64,000 nucleotides of DNA from Bacillota bacterium (lineage in GTDB: Bacteria > Bacillota > Clostridia > Acetivibrionales > DTU013), in the NCBI GenBank assembly GCA_023426125.1, contig JAFABI010000105.1:62001-126000 (forward strand). Direction: 5' to 3'. The notes under the pieces were generated by a model that made no database searches, had not been told where the DNA came from, and was given only the letters and a program-made list of their open reading frames with translations. Of this stretch, positions 26,427-34,093 are shown in pieces. The position numbers and the translations under genes were made by a program. The stretch's first letter is position 1, and every line of letters starts with the position of its first letter.

Positions 26427-27275
26427 TCAACGCGTCATTTTTTTATTGGTATACCTGACATAAACATCTTCCAGATTTGTTTCCCTGATCAACGCATTGG
26501 CCTGGCATCCGGCTACAAACCCTGCAGCCTGCTGCCTGTCTGTAAAGTACTTGTAGCTTGTCCTGCTGCCCTCAAAAACTTCCACGACATAGGGCTCTAT
26601 CGTTTTCATGAAGTCCTGGGGTGAATCCTGGGCGATGATCCTGCCTTCGGCCATCATGCTGATGGTATCGCACAAGGTTCCGGCTTCTTCAATGTAATGG
26701 GTCGTCAGGACCGTGGTCATTCCGTCGTTTTTCAGTTTCTTCAGCAAATCCCAGATGGACCGGCGGATAGAAGGGTCCAGACCGACCGTAGGCTCATCCA
26801 GAAACAAGATCTTCGGCTCATGCATCACCGCGCGGATAATCATCAATTTCCGCTTGTTGCCGCCCGATAGATGGTTGACCAGCTTGCCGGCATCCTTTTC
26901 CAGATCGGCAAAGTGAAGCAGCCGGCTGATTTTGTCCCGGACCTCCGCAGCCTTGAGCTTATGCAGCATTCCATGCAGCTTCAGCACCTCCACAGGCGTC
27001 ATTTCCTTCTGCAGGCTGAAATGCTGGGAAACCATGCCCATGTCCTTTTTGATGCTTTTGTTGTTTCTGTTCATCAGTTCCCCGTTGATAAAAACCTGTC
27101 CGCTGGTCGGGGCCAGCAGGGAAGACAGCATTTTCAGCGTTGTCGTCTTTCCGGCCCCGTTGGGCCCCAAAAGGGCAAAGGATACCCCCCGGGCAACTTC
27201 AAGGTTTAAGCTGTCCACAGCTTTCTGCTGTCCGTATTTTTTGGTCAGATCCACAGTTTTAATCATTACGTTCAT
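26427..27275 (-). CDS. ABC-2 type transporter ATP-binding protein
   Basis: 282 residues. Walker A GPNGAGKTT (about 38-46), signature LSGGNKRKL, Walker B ILFLDEPTVGLDP and the H-loop LTTHYIEEA are all intact. The DrrA/NatA-like layout with a C-terminal extension fits ABC-2 exporters. The start overlaps the stop of the upstream binding-protein gene by 4 bp, so the two are likely translated together. Confidence 0.9.
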   Translation of the reverse strand: MNVMIKTVDLTKKYGQQKAVDSLNLEVARGVSFALLGPNGAGKTTTLKMLSSLLAPTSGQVFINGELMNRNNKSIKKDMGMVSQHFSLQKEMTPVEVLKLHGMLHKLKAAEVRDKISRLLHFADLEKDAGKLVNHLSGGNKRKLMIIRAVMHEPKILFLDEPTVGLDPSIRRSIWDLLKKLKNDGMTTVLTTHYIEEAGTLCDTISMMAEGRIIAQDSPQDFMKTIEPYVVEVFEGSRTSYKYFTDRQQAAGFVAGCQANALIRETNLEDVYVRYTNKKMTR

Positions 27276-28726
27276 TTTGACAGACTCTCCAAAAATGCAA
27301 TAAATTCCTGGTTGGTGTAAGTTGCTTCCGGCCGGAAATACCCGTTATCCGCCGTCATGAGCCCATTGTCGACGACCTTTTGAATGACCGCACTGTGCGC
27401 GTCATTTCCGATATCGACGATCTTTGCCTGCTGCTCTTTGTGTTTCAAATCATAGAGTATATTTAAAAAGCCGGCAACCTCCGACCTGGTAACCGGAGCT
27501 TCCGGCCGGAAATACGTCTTGCCGCTTTTGTCCTGATCACCGGTAAGATAGCTCCTCATCACAATGGTTTCAATAAAATCAAAATCAGGTTCCTGCCAGC
27601 TTACATCAACAAAAGAACCGTAGGTATGATTGAATTTTTTGTAATCATAATAGGTGGAGCTGGCGTTTACATAAAGGGGAAGATGAAAATATTTGACAAC
27701 AATTCCGGCAAAGGTTCTTCTCGTCAGGTGCTTTTCATTTCGCAAGGGACTTAAATCATCGAATATCTCCGGATAAAGAAACCGGGCAATTTCATTTACG
27801 CCGGTGGTATACCGAAAGGTATACGCATTGGCAAAGATATTCTCCAGCTCATAAAGCCTGCCTTCCTTGATGGCTTTTATCTGCTTGAATTCCGGCTTCT
27901 GCTTGATGGATACGCTGGGTGAACCCGCAGCTTCCCCTCCCTGCAAGGTTACATAGACATCAATATCGCCGGCCTTCTGCAAAATACGCTCCAGGCCGAA
28001 CGGAGCCCTGCTATCCGCCGGATTAAGCGGCCGGGGCTCTCCGGCAATATTGATCCCTCCCGCATATTTGACGGCCAAATAAGGCAGCGAACCGACAGCC
28101 GGCGTAAGATACCCCTCCTCCGAGCTCTCAATAAAAATGGTATTCTTTTGCGGAGCGTGAGCGGCCTTCGCCGCGATCTCATCCAATTCATGGTAAAGAT
28201 CGGCCAGTTTCTCCTGATATACTGCTTGCATGCCGGTCAGCATCGCCAGCTTTTCAATATAAATATCAAATTGTTCAAAGCTCTCCGGTCTCAGGGATAC
28301 TACTTTTAAACCTGCCGTTTCCAGCCTGGTAACTGGCCCCGGGTATTTTCTGTTTTGCTCGGGGGCAATCAGGACCAGGTCCGGTTTGGCCGCAATGATC
28401 CGTCCGATATCATATTCCCTGTTGACGGCATACCTGGGCAGTTCGGCAACCTCAGGCGGAAATACCGATGACGTGTTGACCCCGATCACCTTTCCGCCGG
28501 CCCCGAGGGAAAACAGGTTTTCCGTATGTTCCTCATAAAGGCTGATAATTCGGCCGTAAGGCCCTGCCACCTCAATCAGGTTCCCCGCATCATCAATAAA
28601 AGTGCCGTCGTCAAGAATGGAAGTACCGGTTTTTGTTTTCCCCATCTCCAGGTCGCCCAAAAATACAATACCTGCCAATAATGCCGCGATTAATCCAATC
28701 AGGAACCATCCTTGATGCCTTTGCAT
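27272..28726 (-). CDS. Membrane-anchored periplasmic-binding-type protein with C-terminal SLH segments (paralogue 1)
   Basis: 484 residues. One N-terminal hydrophobic segment (residues 8-24) without a lipobox cysteine anchors it. Residues about 45-310 form a Peripla_BP_2/BtuF-like domain (RIISLYEEHTENLFSLGA, KPDLVLIAPEQNRKYPG, IEKLAMLTG). Residues about 330-484 contain S-layer-homology-like segments (LTRRTFAGIVVKYF, YFRPEAPVTRSEVAGFLNIL, YFRPEATYTNQEFIAFL). So it should bind a metal chelate or corrinoid outside the cell while also attached to the wall. It is about 35-40% similar by eye to the upstream paralogue. Confidence 0.82.
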   Translation of the reverse strand: MQRHQGWFLIGLIAALLAGIVFLGDLEMGKTKTGTSILDDGTFIDDAGNLIEVAGPYGRIISLYEEHTENLFSLGAGGKVIGVNTSSVFPPEVAELPRYAVNREYDIGRIIAAKPDLVLIAPEQNRKYPGPVTRLETAGLKVVSLRPESFEQFDIYIEKLAMLTGMQAVYQEKLADLYHELDEIAAKAAHAPQKNTIFIESSEEGYLTPAVGSLPYLAVKYAGGINIAGEPRPLNPADSRAPFGLERILQKAGDIDVYVTLQGGEAAGSPSVSIKQKPEFKQIKAIKEGRLYELENIFANAYTFRYTTGVNEIARFLYPEIFDDLSPLRNEKHLTRRTFAGIVVKYFHLPLYVNASSTYYDYKKFNHTYGSFVDVSWQEPDFDFIETIVMRSYLTGDQDKSGKTYFRPEAPVTRSEVAGFLNILYDLKHKEQQAKIVDIGNDAHSAVIQKVVDNGLMTADNGYFRPEATYTNQEFIAFLESLSK

Positions 28727-28760
28727 GTTTTTGCTCCCATTTGACCAATGATCAATGATC

Positions 28761-30221
28761 TTATTTATTATCCTTTTTCAAGCTCTCCAATACCATAATC
28801 GCTTCATGTGCGCTGACTGTTTTTTGTGGGTTGAACCGCTGGTTCCCATCCACTGTCATGATCCCGCTGTCGACGATTTTCTGGACGATTTCCTTGTTAT
28901 TCTTGCATTCATTGAGGTCAGCAATCGGCTTATGCTGCCCGCCGGTCGTAAAATCGCCCATGATGTTCAGGGTAAACGCCAGATCTTCTCTGGTCACATA
29001 GCCCTCTTTCTCAAAGTACTCCGTTCCGTCCTCTCTTTTGTATCCTTTTATGAAGGAATGCATCACGGCAGTTTCAATAAAATCAAAAGAAGGATCGGTC
29101 CAGGCAACATCTTCAAACAACCCATACGTATGGTTATAATACTTCGTTTCATAATAGTGTGAAGAGGAAGGGATAAAAACCGGCACATGGGAAAACATCA
29201 CCGTGATTGCCGCATAGGCTTCCCTTGTCAGCTGCTGTCCGGAGTCATAAACCGAATAATCATCCATAATGTCCGGATACAGCATCCGGGCAATTTCCTG
29301 AACCCCCTTATAATACCGGAAATTCGGTGAAGAAATGATTTTTTCGTTCAACTCCAGGATACGCCCTTCCTTTACCGCTTTAATGGCTTTAAAGCCCTGC
29401 CTTTGATTGATGGAAATAATGCTCCCGCCGCTGTTCATCGCTCCCCGCTGGGTCATATAAACATCGATGTTCTCCGCATTCTGCATGATCTTTTCGATCC
29501 CGTATTCGGCAATCGTACTGCCCTTTTCCATTGGCACCGCATCATCGGCAATATTTATCCCCCCGGCCAGTTCAATGGCTCTGGCCGGATTGGAATCGAC
29601 CGTAACCGTCCGGTAGTTTTTCTCTGTTGCTTCAAAAAAGACGGTGGGTTTTTCCTTACTATGGGAAACCTTTTCTTGAATTTCCGCAATCCGCTGCTTC
29701 AATTGATCAAGTTCAACCTGCGCTTGCTCTTCCGTTCCGGTCAGCATAGCCAATATCCTGATGTATTTTTCAAAATCATCACTGGTTGCCGGGTATAGGG
29801 CTATGACCTTCAGGCCGGCATTTTTCAGTGCATGCACAAAGTCAGGGTAATTTCTGGCGATGAAAGGCCTGATAATCACCAGATCGGGCTGTGCGGCAAT
29901 CACCGGCTCCGGGTCGCCCTTGTAGTCATACCTGGGCAGAAAGGCCGCCGGAGGCGGGTAGGTTGACGAAGTATCAACCCCAATTACCTTGTCCTCGGCT
30001 CCCAGAGTAAATAAATTTTCCGCATGGGCCGAATATAAGGTGATAATTTTTTTATAAGAAGCATCCACCTCTACTTTCTGTCCCATATCATCAATAAACG
30101 TATGCCCGTCAATGATTTGACTCAGGTCGTCTTTGCTATTCAGCACTGCACACCCGCCAAGCAGCAGGAGCAAACAAAAACAAATGATAACACAAAATCC
30201 GGTTCTTCCTTTTGGGTTCAT
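28761..30221 (-). CDS. Lipoprotein periplasmic-binding-type protein with C-terminal SLH segments (paralogue 2)
   Basis: 486 residues from the ATG at 30221 (AAGGTGAG upstream; the GTG at 30242 is less likely). The signal peptide ends in a lipobox, LLLLLGGC, so it is a lipoprotein. The binding domain repeats the paralogue pattern (KIITLYSAHAENLFTLGA, QPDLVIIRPFIARNYPD, IRILAMLTGTEEQ). The C-terminal third has SLH-like repeats (LTREAYAAITVMFSHVP, YVTREDLAFTLNIM, RFNPQKTVSAHEAIMVLESL). Two surface-binding proteins in tandem suggest a relay or two related ligands. Ligand unknown; corrinoid or metal-tetrapyrrole is inferred from riboswitch 2. Confidence 0.82.
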   Translation of the reverse strand: MNPKGRTGFCVIICFCLLLLLGGCAVLNSKDDLSQIIDGHTFIDDMGQKVEVDASYKKIITLYSAHAENLFTLGAEDKVIGVDTSSTYPPPAAFLPRYDYKGDPEPVIAAQPDLVIIRPFIARNYPDFVHALKNAGLKVIALYPATSDDFEKYIRILAMLTGTEEQAQVELDQLKQRIAEIQEKVSHSKEKPTVFFEATEKNYRTVTVDSNPARAIELAGGINIADDAVPMEKGSTIAEYGIEKIMQNAENIDVYMTQRGAMNSGGSIISINQRQGFKAIKAVKEGRILELNEKIISSPNFRYYKGVQEIARMLYPDIMDDYSVYDSGQQLTREAYAAITVMFSHVPVFIPSSSHYYETKYYNHTYGLFEDVAWTDPSFDFIETAVMHSFIKGYKREDGTEYFEKEGYVTREDLAFTLNIMGDFTTGGQHKPIADLNECKNNKEIVQKIVDSGIMTVDGNQRFNPQKTVSAHEAIMVLESLKKDNK

Positions 30222-30311
30222 AGCCACACTCACCTTAAACACGGAAAGATTCGACCAATTCGAATCTTTCCATCTACTTTATCCTACCCGGCCGATATAC
30301 TTTTTACCTGT

Positions 30312-30370
30312 TACTACAGCGTTAATTACCCAATTATTCTTGCAGAAAAAATGAAATTAACGCTGTAGTA
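30312..30370. repeat. Perfect 16-bp inverted repeat upstream of the binding-protein genes
   Basis: TACTACAGCGTTAATT (30312-30327) and its exact reverse complement (30355-30370) are separated by 27 bases. No T-tract follows on either strand, so it is not an ordinary terminator. It lies in the 200-bp gap between cbiK and the lipoprotein gene. Confidence 0.75.
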
Positions 30371-30421
30371 CTCTTGAAACCGCAAATTTCCGATTGAACA
30401 AACTCCTGTAAATACGGCAGG

Positions 30422-31297
30422 CTATTGCGCAGCCAGGGCCTGTTTGGCGTGTTCGATAAACAAATTCTGAATCGCGCTTAGTTCTCCAAGACCTTTCAAG
30501 ATGTAGTCCACATCATACCCCTGGGCCTTCAACAGGTTTTTCCAGCTGTCTTCCTCATCCCCGGCCATATCATTATGGGCATGGTCTCCGGCTACGATCA
30601 TGGCAGGCATCAGCGTAACCTTCTTGTATCCGCCTTGTTTCAAATTTTTCAAGACCGTGTCAAAGGTCGGGAAACCTTCAACCGTTCCCACATAGACATC
30701 TTTAAACCCTTCATCCTTAAAGATGTAATCCAGCGTACCGTAGGCGCTGTTGCCGGAATGAGGAGTCCCGTGGCCCATCAGCACCACTGCCTCTCCCCCT
30801 GCTGTTTTGGGCATTTCCTGCTCCATGGCTTTGACCAGTGTGACATAATCTTCATAGGTTGTCAGCAAAGGGGTGCTGACGGTAAACTTTGTAAACTTAT
30901 CCATGAACGGATCCAGCTGTTCCATCATTTCATCTTTTTCTTCACCGTTGATCACCAGCGTCGGTACGACCAGGATCTCTCCGTATTTGCCTTTGTAAAT
31001 CTTCTCCATGGCCTCCTGGACATTCATAATCTCCACCTTGTCACGTTCGGCATAAATATCGATAATTGTTTGTGATGTGAATGCCCTGTAGAAATCATAT
31101 TCCGGAAAAGCATCCGCGAGAGCTTTTTCGGTGGCATCGATGGCCGCTTCCCTGTTTTCGATAAAGCTGGAACCGAAACTAACTACCAATAGCGCTTTCT
31201 TGCCAGTATTGCCATTCTTGCCGGAACATGCGGCTACACCCATTACTACCGGAAAAACGAGAAGCAATGTAAGAAATTTTTTGATTACTGTCTTCAT
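30422..31297 (-). CDS. cbiK: Exported sirohydrochlorin cobaltochelatase CbiK-type lipoprotein
   Basis: 291 residues from the ATG at 31297 (GGGAGG upstream). The N-terminus is a lipoprotein signal, LVFPVVMGVAACSG, so the enzyme should be anchored outside the membrane. The body is CbiK: LLVVSFGSSFIENREAAIDATEKAL, LVVPTLVINGEEKDEM, VVLMGHGTPHSGNSAYGTLDY with the first active-site histidine, and LMPAMIVAGDHAHNDMAGDE with the second histidine pair. CbiK chelates Co2+ (or Fe2+) into sirohydrochlorin. Periplasmic CbiK is known from Desulfovibrio. It is the first gene after riboswitch 2, ahead of the binding proteins. Confidence 0.9.
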   Translation of the reverse strand: MKTVIKKFLTLLLVFPVVMGVAACSGKNGNTGKKALLVVSFGSSFIENREAAIDATEKALADAFPEYDFYRAFTSQTIIDIYAERDKVEIMNVQEAMEKIYKGKYGEILVVPTLVINGEEKDEMMEQLDPFMDKFTKFTVSTPLLTTYEDYVTLVKAMEQEMPKTAGGEAVVLMGHGTPHSGNSAYGTLDYIFKDEGFKDVYVGTVEGFPTFDTVLKNLKQGGYKKVTLMPAMIVAGDHAHNDMAGDEEDSWKNLLKAQGYDVDYILKGLGELSAIQNLFIEHAKQALAAQ

Positions 31298-31361
31298 TAA
31301 TAATCCTCCCTGACTGTTTTTTTTTAATCCAAAAATCAAACAAAATACCTGACCATAATAC

Positions 31362-31397
31362 AAAGCCTCTTAATCATATCCGATTAAGAGGCTTTTA
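31362..31397 (-). terminator. Hairpin in the riboswitch 2 leader, probable terminator
   Basis: AAAGCCTCTTAATC and GATTAAGAGGCTTT pair over 14 bp with a GATAT-type loop. The T-run after it is short, so termination efficiency is uncertain. It lies between the B12 box and cbiK, as expected for an expression platform. Confidence 0.65.
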
Positions 31398-31407
31398 AGT
31401 GAAAGAC

Positions 31408-31422
31408 AGTATACGCTTTCAA
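31408..31422 (-). promoter_or_regulatory. Candidate catabolite-responsive (cre-like) site in riboswitch 2 leader
   Basis: TTGAAAGCGTATACT on the minus strand fits the cre consensus at every fixed position. It sits between the B12 box and the terminator hairpin, where it could act as a CcpA roadblock or be chance. Confidence 0.3.
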
Positions 31423-31469
31423 CCAAGACACCCCCTATCGCTCGTAGAGTTCATCAGTGCATTGCAACA

Positions 31470-31645
31470 GGCAGGTCTTCTGGCTCTAACCTCATTGTAC
31501 CTTCTGCCTTCCCGGTTCGTAAACCAGTGGCATTCCTGAAGATACTCGGCTATCACAGCGGCGGGACCGCGTGGGATTTAAACCCACTTCCCTTTTCACC
31601 GGCCCAACCCCCATGCAGGGATCAGGCCGACACCTGTTCCTCAAA
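31470..31645 (-). promoter_or_regulatory. Cobalamin riboswitch 2 (controls cbiK, binding proteins, ABC genes, cbiL)
   Basis: The B12 box AGCCAGAAGACCTGCC lies at 31485-31470 on the minus strand. The aptamer core and peripheral arms are nearly identical to riboswitch 1, including CGCGGTCCCGCCGCTGTGAT and GGGAAGTGGG. It probably regulates 31297 down to 23035. Confidence 0.95.
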
Positions 31646-31662
31646 TATTCAATTATACATAC

Positions 31663-31691
31663 AGACTACTTTAATTTTTTATGCTTGTCAA
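31663..31691 (-). promoter_or_regulatory. Putative promoter of riboswitch 2
   Basis: TTGACA (31691-31686), 17 bases, TAGTCT (31668-31663), as for riboswitch 1. The remaining part of this gap to the DUF2284 stop has only a CCGTCCCC fragment of the dyad repeat near 31771. Confidence 0.55.
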
Positions 31692-31809
31692 TGTACTTTC
31701 ATTCTTTTTCTATGAATTATTTGTTTATTACCTATCTGTTACCATGGGACGCAAGCAAAACCGTCCCCACTGTGTTTTGCCGGTAAAAACACACTATACT
31801 GACTCCGGC

Positions 31810-32352
31810 TTATTTCAACAAGTAACAGCTTGTATAGGTGATGGTTGATTTCCCGTTATTGTACGGGACTCCCGACAGCTCGCACACCTTGCTTACCCAC
31901 AAACCGTATGCCTCCATTGAAGAGATGGACTTGTCGGGAAAGCGGCAGGGCTCGTCGGGAAAGGTGCATTTTTCACATAGGCTGCAGGTTCCCGCTCCCA
32001 TGGGAAGGATATCGGGGTATCTTTCCTTCAGTTTTTCAACAAGGGAGGCAAAATTCCCTTTATGCTTTTCACTTGTTTCCTGGATGGTTTCGTAATCGAA
32101 ATCGTCCTCCATGTGGCCGATGGTTTGAACGATGAGCCCGTAGGAATATTTTGAAGCTCTCTCCGCCGCCTCTTCAATGCTGCCGCAGCCGGGAGGACAT
32201 CGCCAGTTCCTGTTGTATTGGTTACAGCGGTCGGCGCTGCACATTTCTCTAACTTCAGGCATAAATACCAGCGCGCCTACATTCAATTCCCCTGCCTGCG
32301 AAAAACCTTCGTCCAGCGCTTCCTGTATGAGCGCTTCTGTGTCGTACCGCAT
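31810..32352 (-). CDS. DUF2284 cysteine-rich metal-binding protein
   Basis: 180 residues from the ATG at 32352 with GGAGGTG upstream; a slightly longer frame from 32367 lacks a site. Two cysteine clusters stand out: MCSADRCNQYNRNWRCPPGCG (residues about 32-52) and CSLCEKCTFPDEPCRFP (about 115-131). These match the DUF2284 family, predicted to bind Fe-S clusters or zinc and often found near corrinoid or methyltransferase genes. No enzyme activity can be assigned. It lies just upstream of riboswitch 2 but outside its control. Confidence 0.8.
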   Translation of the reverse strand: MRYDTEALIQEALDEGFSQAGELNVGALVFMPEVREMCSADRCNQYNRNWRCPPGCGSIEEAAERASKYSYGLIVQTIGHMEDDFDYETIQETSEKHKGNFASLVEKLKERYPDILPMGAGTCSLCEKCTFPDEPCRFPDKSISSMEAYGLWVSKVCELSGVPYNNGKSTITYTSCYLLK

Positions 32353-32660
32353 GTATAGCACCTCCATATGACCTTTTTTATTGCTACGCCGTCTGAACCG
32401 CTATCCCCGGAATCCGTTCAGCAGCATAACCGGACCTGTCTTCGATAATGGTTCCAAGCCCAATATACCGCATTAAAAATTTTTTGTCATGTGAAATATT
32501 TATATTTTTATGAATTTTTTGATTATCCCAGCGGATTTATAGAAAAATTTCAGGTTTACTTTTAAAGGATTTGTAGTAAAATAAAGGTAATCGGTACCGT
32601 AAGATGCGGTTGCCACAAGAAGGCTAAGTTACCATAATCATCCTGTTGGCGGCAGGGTGA
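32353..32660. other. Intergenic stretch with a toxin-locus-like hairpin
   Basis: No gene is seen. At about 32637-32660 the minus strand has ATCACCCTG / CAGGATGAT, an imperfect hairpin just after the holin-like remnant. Farther on (about 32590-32625) is GCAACCGCATCTTACGGTACCG, a type of sequence often seen beside Firmicute holin-like toxin loci. The rest is AT-rich with no feature. Confidence 0.45.
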
Positions 32661-32735
32661 TTATTTTTTTCTCCTGAAGCTCAAGATAGCCACGATGAGC
32701 ATACCAAAAGCCAGCATCAAAGACAATGTTACTAC
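32661..32735 (-). pseudogene. Remnant of a holin-like (type I toxin family) small peptide
   Basis: In the minus frame ending at TAA 32663-32661 the translation is LSLMLAFGMLIVAILSFRRKK. This is the hydrophobic core and basic tail of the short Firmicute holin-like toxins. There is no ATG before 32717 and no ribosome binding site. The upstream part is replaced by the 3' end of the coxE-like gene, so it looks decayed. Named from memory of the family pattern only. Confidence 0.45.
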
Positions 32736-34093
32736 AAAATGGAATAAATGACCCGCTCCAACTGTTCAATGTTAGAACACTGGAAAGCGCCCGTGCACCT
32801 GCCCGTATAGGCAGGCATGACACAGTCCTCCCTGTCCCAGGCTTCTTTGTCCATGGGGTTCAGCCAGTAAAGGGCGGAAGCCTTTTTCCGGATATCGTCC
32901 AGAACTTCGCGGCCGTCGGTTTTATTCCAATTGTTCCTGGCATCCCCCAGCAAAATCACCGTGGTGTTGCGGTTCAACTGTGGGAGGTGGCTGAAGGCAA
33001 ACTGGTACAATACGCTTCCGTAATGGGAATAGCCCGTCAGGTTATATCCTTTGAGATCTCCGACGGCAGACAGCGCCCGGCTCCAGTCGCTCCCCTTAAG
33101 AAACCCTGTCACTTCCAGAAGCCTGTCCACAAAAACAAAGGAGCGTATATCCGAATAGCGTTTTTGGAGAGTATAGACCAGAAGCAGCATAAAATAGCTG
33201 AAGGTTTTTACGGAATTGGACAAATCGCATAAGAGCCATAAATCAGGTTTGACAGGCTTTTTGTCTTTTTTCATCAAGGCCAGCGGCACCCCGCCGGTAG
33301 AGCGGGAATGCGCAAAGGTTCTGCGCAGGTCGATCTGTCCCTTTCGTGCAGGCCTTCTCCGCCTCCCTTTTTTTACCGCCAGCTTTTTCGCAAGCTTTTC
33401 CACCTCTACGGCCATCAGCGGCAGCATGCTCTCGTCCGCCTTGCTGAACTCCACACGCCTGGGATTGTATTTTTGCAACACATCAATCAAACATTCTTCC
33501 CCATATGCATGCACCGCCAGTTTTTCAAGTTCTTTTTCCAACAGCTTCTGCCAGTATGCAAGGGCATTGGCAGCGGCAGCATGTTCGTCCCGTGACAGCC
33601 GCCCCTCCCGGAAGGCTGCCTTCAGTCTGTTGGATACTTCAAACCAGCCGCTTTCTCTTTTTATCATGACAACGGCATCTTCACCCAGGGCATCCGGGGG
33701 CAGAATGTCATAAGGCTGCGTAAGGGAAATCAGCTGTCCAAGCTGTTCAATATCCCCCTTAAAAACCGCATCGGTCAAAAGGTCCACCGGCGCGCCTTTG
33801 CCAGCCCGTCCCATCCCTGTACCCATGGTGGAGGAAACCGGCCCGGCAATGCCGCTTCCGGGTTCTGTGCCGGAAGCGCCGTTCATTTCAAAATACAGTT
33901 CAAGGAGCCTTTCGATATATTCTTCACCCCATTGGGCTTTTACAAGGCATGCATTTACAATGGTCCGGAAGCTGCGGCTGTCGACAGGAGCCTGAAGCTT
34001 CAGTGCCTCAATGCAGTCCAGGACTTCCGGAGTGCTTGTTGGAACGCCGGATTTCCGAAGGATTGCAGCCAGGTCAGGAATGAGGTATTCCAT
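32732..34093 (-). CDS. CoxE-like VWA-domain protein
   Basis: 453 residues from the ATG at 34093 (GAAAGGA upstream). The C-terminal half is a von Willebrand A domain of the CoxE family: LWLLCDLSNSVKTFSYFMLLLVYTL with the D-x-S-x-S-like MIDAS start, then TTVILLGDARNNWNK and YWLNPMDKEAWDREDCVM. A basic GRRRRPARKG stretch precedes it. CoxE works with the MoxR ATPase CoxD in maturing molybdenum hydroxylases such as CO dehydrogenase. It overlaps the ATPase gene by 20 bp, so they are surely a pair. No molybdoenzyme gene lies nearby. Confidence 0.85.
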   Translation of the reverse strand: MEYLIPDLAAILRKSGVPTSTPEVLDCIEALKLQAPVDSRSFRTIVNACLVKAQWGEEYIERLLELYFEMNGASGTEPGSGIAGPVSSTMGTGMGRAGKGAPVDLLTDAVFKGDIEQLGQLISLTQPYDILPPDALGEDAVVMIKRESGWFEVSNRLKAAFREGRLSRDEHAAAANALAYWQKLLEKELEKLAVHAYGEECLIDVLQKYNPRRVEFSKADESMLPLMAVEVEKLAKKLAVKKGRRRRPARKGQIDLRRTFAHSRSTGGVPLALMKKDKKPVKPDLWLLCDLSNSVKTFSYFMLLLVYTLQKRYSDIRSFVFVDRLLEVTGFLKGSDWSRALSAVGDLKGYNLTGYSHYGSVLYQFAFSHLPQLNRNTTVILLGDARNNWNKTDGREVLDDIRKKASALYWLNPMDKEAWDREDCVMPAYTGRCTGAFQCSNIEQLERVIYSIL

